A stretch of 37,108 nt of DNA from Moraxella sp. (GTDB taxonomy: Bacteria > Pseudomonadota > Gammaproteobacteria > Pseudomonadales > Moraxellaceae): NCBI GenBank assembly GCA_030525825.1, contig JAUNDZ010000019.1, forward strand, positions 1-37,108, in the 5' to 3' direction. The notes below the pieces were generated by a model that was not told where the DNA came from, did not search any database, and worked only from the letters and a program-made list of their open reading frames with translations. A program made the translations under genes and the position numbers. Positions 26,672 through 34,944 of the stretch are shown one piece after another (positions within the stretch are counted from its first letter, which is position 1; each line of letters opens with the position of its first letter).

Positions 26672-26703
26672 ATAAGGGCGGATGATCTCTGCCCTTATTT
26701 TTT
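26672..26703 (+). terminator. Terminator of the MHS transporter gene
   Basis: ATAAGGGC (26672-26679) pairs with GCCCTTAT (26691-26698), followed by T to 26703. Confidence 0.85.
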
Positions 26704-26956
26704 GGCTGTTCATTGGGGTGGTTGAATGCTGATTGATTGGGCTGTGCTGATATTTGTTGGACTATCAATCTAAAAGCTCATACCTAGGATAAGACTTGAT
26801 GTCTTTGGGTATTTATACCAACCGAACTTTAAAATTGCCACAAATTTGATTTTGAACGCTGGGGGCAAATGGTCGCCCAATGGAACAAATAGGATAAAAA
26901 ATTAGCCCCTGTAAATCTGTATTAACTTTTGGATTTGGTGGTAGTTTATGGAAAAT
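26704..26956. other. Non-coding stretch between convergent genes, possible dispersed repeat
   Basis: Together with its flanking terminators this is a 340-base gap. It holds a GGTAT-TT-ATACC stem (26808-26819), then a segment around 26815-26930 with GGGGGCAAATGGTCGCCC. I see no open frame of weight. Such non-coding blocks between terminators are often remains of small repeated elements, but a second copy is not present in this window. Confidence 0.3.
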
Positions 26957-26988
26957 AAAAAAATGCAAGCATAAAGCCTGCATTTTTT
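26957..26988 (-). terminator. Terminator of the cstA-family gene
   Basis: A run of A followed by ATGCA, one mismatched base and GC pairs with GC, one base, TGCAT and a T run; loop ATAAA (26971-26975). It lies 12 bases past the stop. Confidence 0.8.
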
Positions 26989-26999
26989 ATCAGGGATGA

Positions 27000-28598
27000 T
27001 TATGCTTGGTGCGTGGCAATCTTGTCATTCACCAGTGCATCAGGGTCGCCTGCGATGTTTTCACGCTTAACGAATAAGAAAAACGCAGCGGTGGTCAAGA
27101 CAGTCAGACCCAAGCCGATGTACACCGATAGAGTGTAATCTAAACCAAAGCCAATCTTATTATATGCCAAGAAAGTATAACAGGCAGCCGTCATAAAGAT
27201 GGCAGGAATGGTGCAAATCCAATGGAATTTGCGGTAGCGGTACAGATAACCTGCCGCTGTCCACAGCATGACGACAGCAACTGTCTGGTTCGCCCAGCTA
27301 AAATAACGCCATAGAATCTGAAAGTCCACTTTTGAGACGATAAAGCCGATGGCAAATAGCGGTATGGCAATCCACAGACGCTTCATCAGCGTGCGTTGTT
27401 CCATGTTCAAAAACTCAGAGATGATGAGTCTGGCAGCACGGAATGCGGTATCGCCTGAAGTAATCGGCAGCACCACCACACCAAGCACAGCAAAGATACC
27501 GCCAATAGCACCCAGATAGCCGATTGAGCTGTCATAGACGACTTTTGATGGCGAGCCTGCGGCGATGGCTTCTTGGAGCGATACCAAATCTGGATAAAAA
27601 GACAGACCAACGGCACACCAGATCAAGGCAATGATGCCTTCGGCAATCATCGCACCATAAAAAATAAAGCGACCTTCTGACTCATTCATGGCACAGCGAG
27701 CCATGAGCGGTGTCTGCGTGGCGTGAAATCCTGACAATGCACCACAGGTGATGGTCAAGAACAGCAGTGGCCAGATGGGTAGGTCGCCTTTGGGCTGGAA
27801 GTTTTGAAAAAATGCTTCTACCGACAGACCGCCCATACTATTAAAGAAGTAACTTTCTGCACCGCCCAGCTCATTGGTAACCAGACCATAGGTCATACCC
27901 AAAGACATGAATAGCAACAGACCGCCAAAGAATGGATAAACACGACCGATGATTTTATCAATCGGCAGCAAGGTGGCGATGATGTAGTAGATAAAGATGA
28001 TGGCAGTCCAAACCACGATGATGCTCTCTTTGGTCATGCCAAAGGCGGTATTGGCGGCATCGCCAGCAGCAGCGGTCATGCTCTCGGCGTTATCCACCGA
28101 AATCGCCCCTGTGGCATTACTGCCAAAGACATCCATCGTGATGGAGCTAAGCAGAGCAGCGGGGCTCGCCACGAATACCACGCCAACCAAGACGAGCAGC
28201 ACGACCGCCAATAGGTTGATGAAATGCTTAACAGGTGTGCCCAGATATTTGCCTGTCAGATAAGGCATACTGGCACCGCCATTACGCACAGACAGCATGC
28301 CACACATATAGTCGTGTACCGCACCAGCAAAGATACAGCCAAACACAATCCAAAGCATGGCAACAGGTCCATACAATGCCCCTAAAATCGGACCAAAGAT
28401 AGGACCTGTGCCTGCGATGTTTAATAACTGAATGAGCCAAATTTTGACCTTTGACATCGGTACATAGTCCACGCCATCAGCCATTGTGTAGGCAGGCGTG
28501 TTTCTATTGGGGTTGATGACGAAAATTTTCTCAACGACTTTACCATAAATAAAGTAGCCGAGCAAAAGCACGCCAATACAAAAAAAGAACCATAACAT
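27000..28598 (-). CDS. Carbon starvation CstA-family transporter (short form)
   Basis: A 532-residue polytopic membrane protein. Characteristic CstA motifs are VPMSKVKIWLIQLLNIAGTGPIFGPILGALYGP, FGCIFAGAVHDYMCGMLSVRNGG, and TCGALSGFHATQTPLMARC. E. coli CstA and BtsT have about 700 residues; this one lacks the long C-terminal part and resembles the shorter homologues. CstA relatives import peptides or pyruvate. The ATG at 28598 is preferred over a TTG 13 codons upstream because AGGG precedes it. Organisation suggests its own transcript. Confidence 0.88.
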   Translation of the reverse strand: MLWFFFCIGVLLLGYFIYGKVVEKIFVINPNRNTPAYTMADGVDYVPMSKVKIWLIQLLNIAGTGPIFGPILGALYGPVAMLWIVFGCIFAGAVHDYMCGMLSVRNGGASMPYLTGKYLGTPVKHFINLLAVVLLVLVGVVFVASPAALLSSITMDVFGSNATGAISVDNAESMTAAAGDAANTAFGMTKESIIVVWTAIIFIYYIIATLLPIDKIIGRVYPFFGGLLLFMSLGMTYGLVTNELGGAESYFFNSMGGLSVEAFFQNFQPKGDLPIWPLLFLTITCGALSGFHATQTPLMARCAMNESEGRFIFYGAMIAEGIIALIWCAVGLSFYPDLVSLQEAIAAGSPSKVVYDSSIGYLGAIGGIFAVLGVVVLPITSGDTAFRAARLIISEFLNMEQRTLMKRLWIAIPLFAIGFIVSKVDFQILWRYFSWANQTVAVVMLWTAAGYLYRYRKFHWICTIPAIFMTAACYTFLAYNKIGFGLDYTLSVYIGLGLTVLTTAAFFLFVKRENIAGDPDALVNDKIATHQA

Positions 28599-28903
28599 GA
28601 GTATTATCCCTAAAAGCTCATCAGTATTTTTGGTCAAGGGTTGGTGAAGTTATTACAAAAATCCATGATGAGACAATGTAAGTGGTGGGTTTTTTAATGA
28701 AATGAATGAACAAATCACGAATGCGGATTTTTTTTGGATAACATACTCAACTTTTATATAAATGTAAAGCAAAAAAACAACCAAAAACACACAAAAGGGA
28801 AAAATCTGGGATAAATTCGTTACGCTTTTTAAAAATAGCAACGAAATACAGTTCTGTATTATTCAATAAATAATCAAGTGGCGGATAAGCAGACTAATAA
28901 ACA
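28599..28903 (-). other. Long upstream region of the cstA-family gene
   Basis: About 300 bases with low GC and no supported gene; a 62-codon minus-strand frame (28653-28841) has no ribosome site or family likeness. It holds the promoter given below and, if that is right, a leader of about 135 bases, which leaves room for post-transcriptional control. Confidence 0.4.
28740..28768 (-). promoter_or_regulatory. Candidate promoter of the cstA-family gene
   Basis: Minus strand: -35 TTTACA (28768-28763), a 17-base spacer, -10 TATGTT (28745-28740). Confidence 0.45.
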
Positions 28904-28941
28904 AAAAGCACCGACCAAGTGCGTGCTTAGCAGGTGCTTTT
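28904..28941 (-). terminator. Terminator of the thiolase gene
   Basis: AAAAGCACC (28904-28912) pairs with GGTGCTTTT (28933-28941); on the minus strand a T run follows. It starts 20 bases past the thiolase stop. Confidence 0.82.
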
Positions 28942-28961
28942 GCTGTGCTGTTAGCGTATTA

Positions 28962-30245
28962 TTATCGTTCTAGGATACAGGTTACACCCTGACCGCCAGC
29001 GGCACAGATGGAGATTAAGGCACGCCCTGAGCCTTTTTGTGCCAAGAGCTTGGCGGCGGTGGCTAGGATGCGACCCCCTGTGGCGGCAAATGGATGTCCA
29101 GCGGCAAGACTTGAGCCATTGACATTGAGCTTGCTGCGGTCAATCGAGCCAAGTGGTGCATCTAGCCCCAAGCGGTGTTTGCAGAATTTTTCATCTTCCC
29201 AAGCGGCTAGGGTGGATAACACTTGTGACGCAAAGGCTTCATGAATCTCATAAAAATCAAAGTCTTGCAAGGTCAATCCTGCACGCTTAAGCATCTTTGG
29301 TACGGCATAGGCAGGTGCCATGAGCAGCCCTTCGGTAATGCCTTCTTTGCCGATGAAATCCACCGCCGCTGTCTGCTGATGCGTGATGTAGGCAAGTGGC
29401 TCATAGCCATGAGCTGCTGCCCATTCATCGCTGGATAATAGGACACAAGATGCACCGTCGGTGAGCGGGGTGGAATTGGCTGCGGTCATGGTGGGGTTGG
29501 TATTTTTCTTGCCAAAGGCAGGTTTTAGGTTGGCAAGTTTATCAAGCGTCGTATCGGCACGCAGGTTGTTGTCTTGGGTGAGTCCTTTGTAAGGGGTGAT
29601 TAAGTCATCAAAAAAACCTTCGTTGTAGGCACGAGCCAAATTCTGATGGCTGTTATACGCCAATAGGTCTTGTTCGCTGCGGCTGATGTCCCATTCTAGG
29701 GCGGTGATGGCTTGGTGCTCACCCATGGATAGGCGAGTGCGTGGCTCGCCATTTTCGGGGAAAGCAAGCAGTTTTTTTGGATTGATGGTGCTAAGAGCGG
29801 CAAGGCGAGCTTTGGCATCTTTGGCGGTGTTTAGACGCAGTAGCGGCTTTCTGATGCCGTCGCCTAGGGCGATGGGGGCGTCTGATGTGGTGTCGGTACC
29901 ACCTGCGATGCCGCAATCGATGATGCCAAGGGCGATTTTATTGGCGACTGCAAAGGCAGCTTGTAGTCCTGTGCCACAGGCTTGCGAGACATCATAAGCA
30001 GGTGTGGTGGCGGACAGTTTGGTGTTTAGCACCGCTTCACGGGTTAGGTTTAAATCTCGACTGTGTTTTAGAACTGTGCTTGCCACCACTTCGCCAATGT
30101 CTTTATCAGCAAGGTCAAAGCGAGTTACCAAGCCGTCTAGGGCGGCACTTAGCATATCAATATTACTGGCATCGGCATAAGCTCCATTGGAGCGAGCAAA
30201 AGGAATGCGATTACCGCCTAAGATGGCGACTTTTTTGATGGTCAT
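28962..30245 (-). CDS. Acetyl-CoA C-acyltransferase (thiolase, FadI/FadA2-like)
   Basis: 427 residues. Thiolases cleave 3-ketoacyl-CoA with CoA, or condense two acyl-CoAs. All catalytic parts are present: nucleophile C90 in SQACGTGLQAAF, H335 in YEIHEAFASQ, H384 in AAGHPFAATG, and C414 in SICAAGGQG. The length and the insertion between 130 and 260 fit the FadI/trifunctional beta-subunit branch. GGAG precedes the ATG. It is divergent from the FabG4-type reductase and dehydratase, as in the mycobacterial fadA2 locus. Confidence 0.92.
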   Translation of the reverse strand: MTIKKVAILGGNRIPFARSNGAYADASNIDMLSAALDGLVTRFDLADKDIGEVVASTVLKHSRDLNLTREAVLNTKLSATTPAYDVSQACGTGLQAAFAVANKIALGIIDCGIAGGTDTTSDAPIALGDGIRKPLLRLNTAKDAKARLAALSTINPKKLLAFPENGEPRTRLSMGEHQAITALEWDISRSEQDLLAYNSHQNLARAYNEGFFDDLITPYKGLTQDNNLRADTTLDKLANLKPAFGKKNTNPTMTAANSTPLTDGASCVLLSSDEWAAAHGYEPLAYITHQQTAAVDFIGKEGITEGLLMAPAYAVPKMLKRAGLTLQDFDFYEIHEAFASQVLSTLAAWEDEKFCKHRLGLDAPLGSIDRSKLNVNGSSLAAGHPFAATGGRILATAAKLLAQKGSGRALISICAAGGQGVTCILER

Positions 30246-30271
30246 AAAAACTCCTTAATATTGAGAATGTG

Positions 30272-30304
30272 ATGACCGATTGGGTAATTTAGACAATCGG
30301 TCAT
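30272..30304. promoter_or_regulatory. Perfect 11-bp inverted repeat, likely operator of the thiolase/fabG4 divergence
   Basis: ATGACCGATTG (30272-30282) and CAATCGGTCAT (30294-30304) are perfect inverted copies with an 11-base spacer, so their centres are 22 bases apart (about two helical turns). It lies 27 bases upstream of the thiolase ATG, and a possible -10 TATAAA (30333-30328, minus strand) is just beyond it. No T run follows on either strand, so it is not a terminator. A dimeric repressor such as a TetR-type fatty-acid regulator is a reasonable guess. Confidence 0.65.
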
Positions 30305-30449
30305 GATGGTAGCTAGATTAGCATTATTTTATAAAAAATGGAAAGTTTGACTTAATTTGTAACAATAATTCTGATAGGGTGTGAATTGATACATTTGTTA
30401 ATATTTCTTAATGAAAAATCTGCCATCAAGTGGGTGGCGTGGCGGATTT

Positions 30450-30462
30450 TTTGTGTTAGAAT
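30450..30462 (+). promoter_or_regulatory. Extended -10 promoter of the FabG4-type gene
   Basis: TTTGTGT followed by -10 TAGAAT (30457-30462). Expected start near 30469, a leader of about 60 bases. No good -35. Confidence 0.6.
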
Positions 30463-30529
30463 GGGCGTGATTGATTGTTTTAAAAAATTTTAAAGTAAAA
30501 TTTCATTGATAGGATAAAAGGGTGAAACT

Positions 30530-31891
30530 ATGAGCGACCGTTATGGTGAGTTGGTTCAGTCATCTTTGGGCAAAAAAGTCGCCAAAAATCTTGGTCTGCC
30601 ACTGCCGATTAAGCTAGACCGCTATGAAGTGGGGCAGCCTGTCATTCGTGGCGAAGTGGCTTTGGCGGTGGCATCTGGTGATGACACTTCGGTGGCGGAT
30701 GTCTTGACTGATGTTTTGGCAAAACTGGACGCCAAAATCACCACGCAGCAAGGGCTAGATGCCAAGCTAAGCGATGAGAATGCTCGCTTTAAGGTGGCGA
30801 TTTTTGATGCCATCAACATCAAAGATACTGACGGCTTAAAGCAGGTGTATGAGTTTTTTCATGCCATTGCCAGACGCATCAAATCATCTGGACGCATCGT
30901 CATCATCGCTCGCCCGCCATGCTGTACAGGCAGTGATGTGGGCTTTGCCCTGGCTCAAAGAGCCTTGCTCGGCTTTGCCAAGTCGGTCGCCAAAGAGTTT
31001 AAAAAAGGCATTACCGCCAATGTGATTTATACACAAGTGGGGGCGGAGCATCATCTTGACCATGCACTTAGATTTTTCTTGTCTGCCAAGTCTGCCTATG
31101 TGTCGGGTCAATCGGTTACTTTGACCGTCGGCGGTCAGGTGAATGTGGGCGATTTTAATGACAGTAAACCCTTAGCTGGCAAAAAAATCCTAGTAACAGG
31201 TGCGTCTCGTGGCATCGGTGCAGCGGTCGCACAGGTTTTGGCAAGAGATGGGGCAAAATTATACTGCCTAGATGTGCCACAGAGCCTAGCCGAGCTACAA
31301 GTCGTGGCTGGCAATTTAGGTGGTCATGCTCTGCCGCTTGACATCACTGCAGAACACGCCGCCAAAGAGATTGTCGAAGAATGTGGGGTGTTAGATGGCA
31401 TCGTGCATAACGCTGGGGTAACTCGTGATAAGACTTTGGCGAACATGAGCGAAGACAAATGGGATTTGGTGTTAAACATCAACCTAAAAGCCATCCACAC
31501 CATCAATGAGTATTTGATTGCTCATGGTGGGCTTAGCGATACAGCACGCATCGTCTGTGTGTCATCCATCTCAGGTATTGCAGGTAATCTGGGTCAGGCC
31601 AACTATGCCATGAGTAAGGCAGGCGTGATTGGTCTGGTAGAAGCGACAGCCAAGGTGTTTGACGGCTCAAACAAGACCATCAATGCAGTCGCCCCAGGGT
31701 TTATTGAAACTAAGATGACAAGCCTGATTCCATTTGCCATCAGAGAAGCGGGGCGACGCATGAACTCCATGAGTCAAGGCGGTGAGCCTGTCGATGTGGC
31801 AGAGACCATCGCATGGCTGCTGTCGCCAAAGGCAGCAGGTCTAAACGGCAATATCGTACGAGTCTGCGGTCAAAGCGTGCTTGGGGCTTGA
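30530..31891 (+). CDS. High-molecular-weight 3-oxoacyl-reductase (FabG4-like)
   Basis: 453 residues, twice the normal FabG size. The N-terminal half (about 1-210) looks like a degenerate Rossmann or flavodoxin-like domain without a clear nucleotide motif. The C-terminal half is a full short-chain reductase: TGASRGIG (223-230), NAG at 294-296, N318, S346, Y359 and K363 in ANYAMSK. This two-domain build is that of mycobacterial FabG4, which reduces 3-oxoacyl-CoA with NADH. AAGGG precedes the ATG. The dehydratase gene follows. Confidence 0.9.
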   Translation: MSDRYGELVQSSLGKKVAKNLGLPLPIKLDRYEVGQPVIRGEVALAVASGDDTSVADVLTDVLAKLDAKITTQQGLDAKLSDENARFKVAIFDAINIKDTDGLKQVYEFFHAIARRIKSSGRIVIIARPPCCTGSDVGFALAQRALLGFAKSVAKEFKKGITANVIYTQVGAEHHLDHALRFFLSAKSAYVSGQSVTLTVGGQVNVGDFNDSKPLAGKKILVTGASRGIGAAVAQVLARDGAKLYCLDVPQSLAELQVVAGNLGGHALPLDITAEHAAKEIVEECGVLDGIVHNAGVTRDKTLANMSEDKWDLVLNINLKAIHTINEYLIAHGGLSDTARIVCVSSISGIAGNLGQANYAMSKAGVIGLVEATAKVFDGSNKTINAVAPGFIETKMTSLIPFAIREAGRRMNSMSQGGEPVDVAETIAWLLSPKAAGLNGNIVRVCGQSVLGA

Positions 31892-31986
31892 TGCTTGGTA
31901 TGGGTATTTAACCAAAAAAACAATGTTAATCATCGCTAATCGCTTGACAGATTGTCGTACCGATTATCAGTGATTTGTATCTACGA

Positions 31987-32016
31987 TTGTAATTGTTTAT
32001 GTAATTATATTATAGT
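31987..32016 (+). promoter_or_regulatory. Candidate internal promoter of the MaoC dehydratase gene
   Basis: -35 TTGTAA (31987-31992), an 18-base spacer, -10 TATAGT (32011-32016), in an AT-rich gap of 159 bases after the reductase gene. Confidence 0.5.
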
Positions 32017-32050
32017 CGTTCATTACATTTTTTGTACATAAAGGTATCTT

Positions 32051-32929
32051 ATGGCAGAACAACATTTTAAAGAATTGCCAAAAATGCACACTACTTATGC
32101 CAATGTCATCAAAAGTTTGATTCCCATTGGCGATAACAAGGCAAGCACCTTGCCAGAGTCGGTGTATCAGGTGGACAGTCTTGCCATCGATGAGCAGAAT
32201 TTAAAGGAATATCGCAAAATCTGTGGTTTTATCAATGATGGTCGTGTGCCGCCAACCTATTTTGCGGTGCTCTCACAGACTTTGCAGATGAACATGATGG
32301 CAAAGCCTGACTTTCCTTTCGCCATGCTTGGGCTGGTGCATATCGAGAACAGCGTAACGCAGCATCGCATCATCTATGACAGCGAAACGGTGTCTTTGTC
32401 CGTGCGTCTTGCCAATTTGCAGCCGCATGACAAAGGTCAGCAGTTTGATTTTATTACCACCGTGAGTATCCAAGGTGAGCTGGTGTGGGAAGGGATTTCA
32501 ACTTATCTTTCACGCCAAAAAAAGACCGTCGAAGAGCGAGCTCGCCCAAAAACCATCGAGACACCAGCCCCAAGGCTAGAACCCGATGATAACCATTGGG
32601 CGGAGCTGATTAACATTCCAGAAGACATCGGTCGCAGATATGCGTTCGTGTCTGGAGATTTTAATTTGATTCATCTACACCCTTTGTCTGCTCGTGCCTT
32701 TGGTTTTCCCCGTGCCATCGCACATGGTATGTGGTCAAAGGCGGCAAGCATCGCACAGTTTCATGATTTACCCAAGGCGTATCGTGTCGATGTGTCGTTT
32801 AAGACCCCGATTTTTTTGCCGTCGAAGATTGATTTTGTGGCTCGTGCCGAGACCGATGGTCGCAGTTTTGCCCTATATGCCGCAGGGACGGATAAGCCGC
32901 ATTTGCTAGGTCGCATCACTTTTTTATGA
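32051..32929 (+). CDS. MaoC-family 3-hydroxyacyl-thioester dehydratase (HtdX-like)
   Basis: 292 residues: two hot-dog halves. The second carries the hydratase-2 motif SGDFNLIHLHP (D203, H208) followed by AFGFPRAIAHGMWSKA. The first half (about 30-160) lacks these residues. The protein hydrates or dehydrates acyl-CoA. Size and order after a FabG4-type gene match mycobacterial HtdX. With the divergent thiolase it gives three of the steps that interconvert enoyl-, hydroxy- and ketoacyl-CoA. Confidence 0.88.
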   Translation: MAEQHFKELPKMHTTYANVIKSLIPIGDNKASTLPESVYQVDSLAIDEQNLKEYRKICGFINDGRVPPTYFAVLSQTLQMNMMAKPDFPFAMLGLVHIENSVTQHRIIYDSETVSLSVRLANLQPHDKGQQFDFITTVSIQGELVWEGISTYLSRQKKTVEERARPKTIETPAPRLEPDDNHWAELINIPEDIGRRYAFVSGDFNLIHLHPLSARAFGFPRAIAHGMWSKAASIAQFHDLPKAYRVDVSFKTPIFLPSKIDFVARAETDGRSFALYAAGTDKPHLLGRITFL

Positions 32930-32951
32930 TGATCTTGTAATGATAAAGCAT

Positions 32952-32981
32952 AAAAAAACTGGATGAATGTCCAGTTTTTTT
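32952..32981 (+). terminator. Terminator of the dehydratase gene
   Basis: AAAAAAACTGGA (32952-32963) pairs perfectly with TCCAGTTTTTTT (32970-32981), loop of six. Confidence 0.93.
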
Positions 32982-33003
32982 GATGGCTGTTTTTAGATGA
33001 CAA

Positions 33004-34281
33004 ATGATGAGCAGAGTGATTATGAGAGATTGGCAAGTATTTGATAAAGTATTAAAAACCCTACAATTTGACGAATCGCCAGCAGGCGGGGTGGTCGTGA
33101 TCTATCAAGATGGTCAAGAAGTGGTCAATACCGCCGTGGGCTATGCCTTGCCTGACATGGCGTGGCAGGATACGACCCTATCGGTGAATTTTTCCATCGG
33201 TAAAGGGGTGATGGCGACTTTGGTGGCTGCATTGGTATCAAAGGGTTTTTTGGATTATGATGTGCCGATTAGCCATTATTGGGCGGAGTTTGGCAATCAT
33301 GACAAGCAAAACATCACCTTGCGTCAGGTGCTGACCCATACATCAGGTCTGTTTAACATCACGACTTTGACGCAGTCGGTTGATGACTTGCTAGATTGGC
33401 AGGCGATGGGCAGACTGATTGAGAATATGGCGACCGACACACCCCGTGGGCAAGAGACGCACGGCTATGCCAGTGCATACAGTGCCTTGGTGTCAGGGTG
33501 GGTGCTGGGTCATGTGATTGAGCGAGTGCTGGGTCAGAGTTTGCAAGCGGTACTTGATGAATACCTTGCCAGACCGCTTGGCGTAGTAGGGCAGCTGTAT
33601 TATGGCGTGCCGAGCGATAAGGTGGCTTTGGTTGCCAAGCCTGTGCGTTATTTTGATGGCTCACCAAGCGTTAAAAGAAAACCTGTATTAAAACCAGACA
33701 CGCCGCAGATACTCCAAAGTCTAAATGGAGTGCCTGCTGCCGACATTTGGCGGTCAAGTTTGAATGGGGCGGACATCACCACCGCCAATGCCAATAAGCT
33801 ATATTTTGATACTTCTAAGATGAATTTGGCAAATTATAAAAACGCCTTAATGCCCAACGGTCGAGATGGCATCGAGTATCATCATGCCGATGTCTTGCAG
33901 GCGGTTATCCCTGCCGCCAATGGTGTCTCTACCGCTCGTGCCTTGGCTCGGATATACGCCATGCACGCCAATGATGGTGTGTGGGAAGGTCAAAGTATCA
34001 TCAGCCCTGATGTGTTATCGGATTTAAGACGAGTGCAAGTAGATGGCTTTGATGCGGTCATGCCTGCCAATATGCGTTGGCGTACAGGCTTTCATCGTTT
34101 ATTTAGCTTACAAGATACAAGCGAAGCCTATGGGCATATGGGCTATAATGGCTCGGTGGCGTTTTGCGACCCTAAGCGTCGTCTGTCCATGGCGTTCATT
34201 CACAACTTTGACACCACCATGCTCAACGATGTGCGACAATTTGCCTTATCTGAAATGGCGATTGAGTTGTCATCTTTTTAA
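33004..34281 (+). CDS. Serine hydrolase, class C beta-lactamase/EstB-like
   Basis: 425 residues of the beta-lactamase fold. SxxK is SIGK (S64, K67), the tyrosine motif is YAS (Y155) within GYASAYSALVSGWVLG, and the third motif is YGHMGYNGSVAFCDPKRRLSMAFIHN. LTHTSGL is also typical. This pattern belongs to carboxylesterase family VIII and LACTB relatives rather than true cephalosporinases. No signal peptide is visible, so it is probably cytoplasmic and not a periplasmic resistance enzyme. Start uncertain: ATG at 33004, 33007 or 33022, none with a strong ribosome site. No promoter is seen after the preceding terminator. Confidence 0.85.
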   Translation: MMSRVIMRDWQVFDKVLKTLQFDESPAGGVVVIYQDGQEVVNTAVGYALPDMAWQDTTLSVNFSIGKGVMATLVAALVSKGFLDYDVPISHYWAEFGNHDKQNITLRQVLTHTSGLFNITTLTQSVDDLLDWQAMGRLIENMATDTPRGQETHGYASAYSALVSGWVLGHVIERVLGQSLQAVLDEYLARPLGVVGQLYYGVPSDKVALVAKPVRYFDGSPSVKRKPVLKPDTPQILQSLNGVPAADIWRSSLNGADITTANANKLYFDTSKMNLANYKNALMPNGRDGIEYHHADVLQAVIPAANGVSTARALARIYAMHANDGVWEGQSIISPDVLSDLRRVQVDGFDAVMPANMRWRTGFHRLFSLQDTSEAYGHMGYNGSVAFCDPKRRLSMAFIHNFDTTMLNDVRQFALSEMAIELSSF

Positions 34282-34285
34282 AAAC

Positions 34286-34314
34286 TTGATAATCGCTCAA
34301 TTATATAATAGAAT
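34286..34314 (+). promoter_or_regulatory. Promoter of hpt
   Basis: -35 TTGATA (34286-34291), a 17-base spacer, -10 TAGAAT (34309-34314); an overlapping TATAAT lies slightly upstream. Expected start near 34321. Confidence 0.7.
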
Positions 34315-34343
34315 AGCCCCTTTAATTTTCAAAAAGACTGCTT

Positions 34344-34880
34344 ATGAACACAGAACCTGCCATCAATGTGATGATTTCTGAAGAAGAAATCGCCGTTAAA
34401 GTCAAAGAACTGGGTGCCGCCATCAATGCCCATTATGCCAACAGTGATAAGGCGTTGATTTTGATTGGGCTTTTGCGTGGTTCGGTTATTTTTATGGCGG
34501 ATTTATGCCGTGCAATCGACAAACCGCACGAGCTGGATTTTATGACGGTGTCAAGCTACATCAATAAGACCACCGTATCAAGTGGCGATGTTAAAATCCT
34601 AAAAGACCTAGACAGCGAGATTGCTGGTAAAGATGTGCTGATTGTCGAAGACATCATTGATTCGGGTCGCACCCTATCAAAAGTGGTAGAAATCCTAAAA
34701 ACTCGCAACCCAAATTCCATCGAGCTTTGTACTTTGGTGAGCAAGCCATCTCGTCGTGAGATTGAGATGGATGTGAAATTTTTGGGCTTTGAAGTCGAAG
34801 ACCGCTTTATCGTCGGCTATGGTTTGGACTATGACCAAAAATACCGCCATGTGCCATTCATCGGCGAAATCGGACTATAA
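34344..34880 (+). CDS. hpt: Hypoxanthine phosphoribosyltransferase
   Basis: 178 residues, normal length. It makes IMP (and to a lesser extent GMP) from hypoxanthine and PRPP. The PRPP-binding loop VLIVEDIIDSGRT (98-110, with E102 and D103) is diagnostic. LIGLLRGSVIFMADL and the hood-region SSYINKTTVSSGDVKIL are also present, as is the C-terminal FIVGYGLDYDQKYRHVPFIGEI. The ribosome site is weak. Confidence 0.95.
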   Translation: MNTEPAINVMISEEEIAVKVKELGAAINAHYANSDKALILIGLLRGSVIFMADLCRAIDKPHELDFMTVSSYINKTTVSSGDVKILKDLDSEIAGKDVLIVEDIIDSGRTLSKVVEILKTRNPNSIELCTLVSKPSRREIEMDVKFLGFEVEDRFIVGYGLDYDQKYRHVPFIGEIGL

Positions 34881-34883
34881 ACC

Positions 34884-34912
34884 AAAAAATCCCCTGATTG
34901 GGGATTTTTTTT
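34884..34912. terminator. Bidirectional terminator between hpt and the GST gene
   Basis: AAAAAATCCCC (34884-34894) pairs with GGGGATTTTTT (34900-34910), loop TGATT. It has T runs on both strands and lies between convergent genes. Confidence 0.92.
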
Positions 34913-34944
34913 GTGTCTGTATCAACCATGACAATCTGACAGTT

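Noticed and set aside
28653-28841. A 62-codon minus-strand open frame upstream of the cstA-family gene.
   Set aside because: No ribosome site, AT-rich composition giving random hydrophobic residues, and it overlaps the candidate promoter.
33004-34281. Calling the serine hydrolase an AmpC beta-lactamase.
   Set aside because: Motifs fit family VIII esterases and LACTB-like proteins better, and there is no signal peptide.
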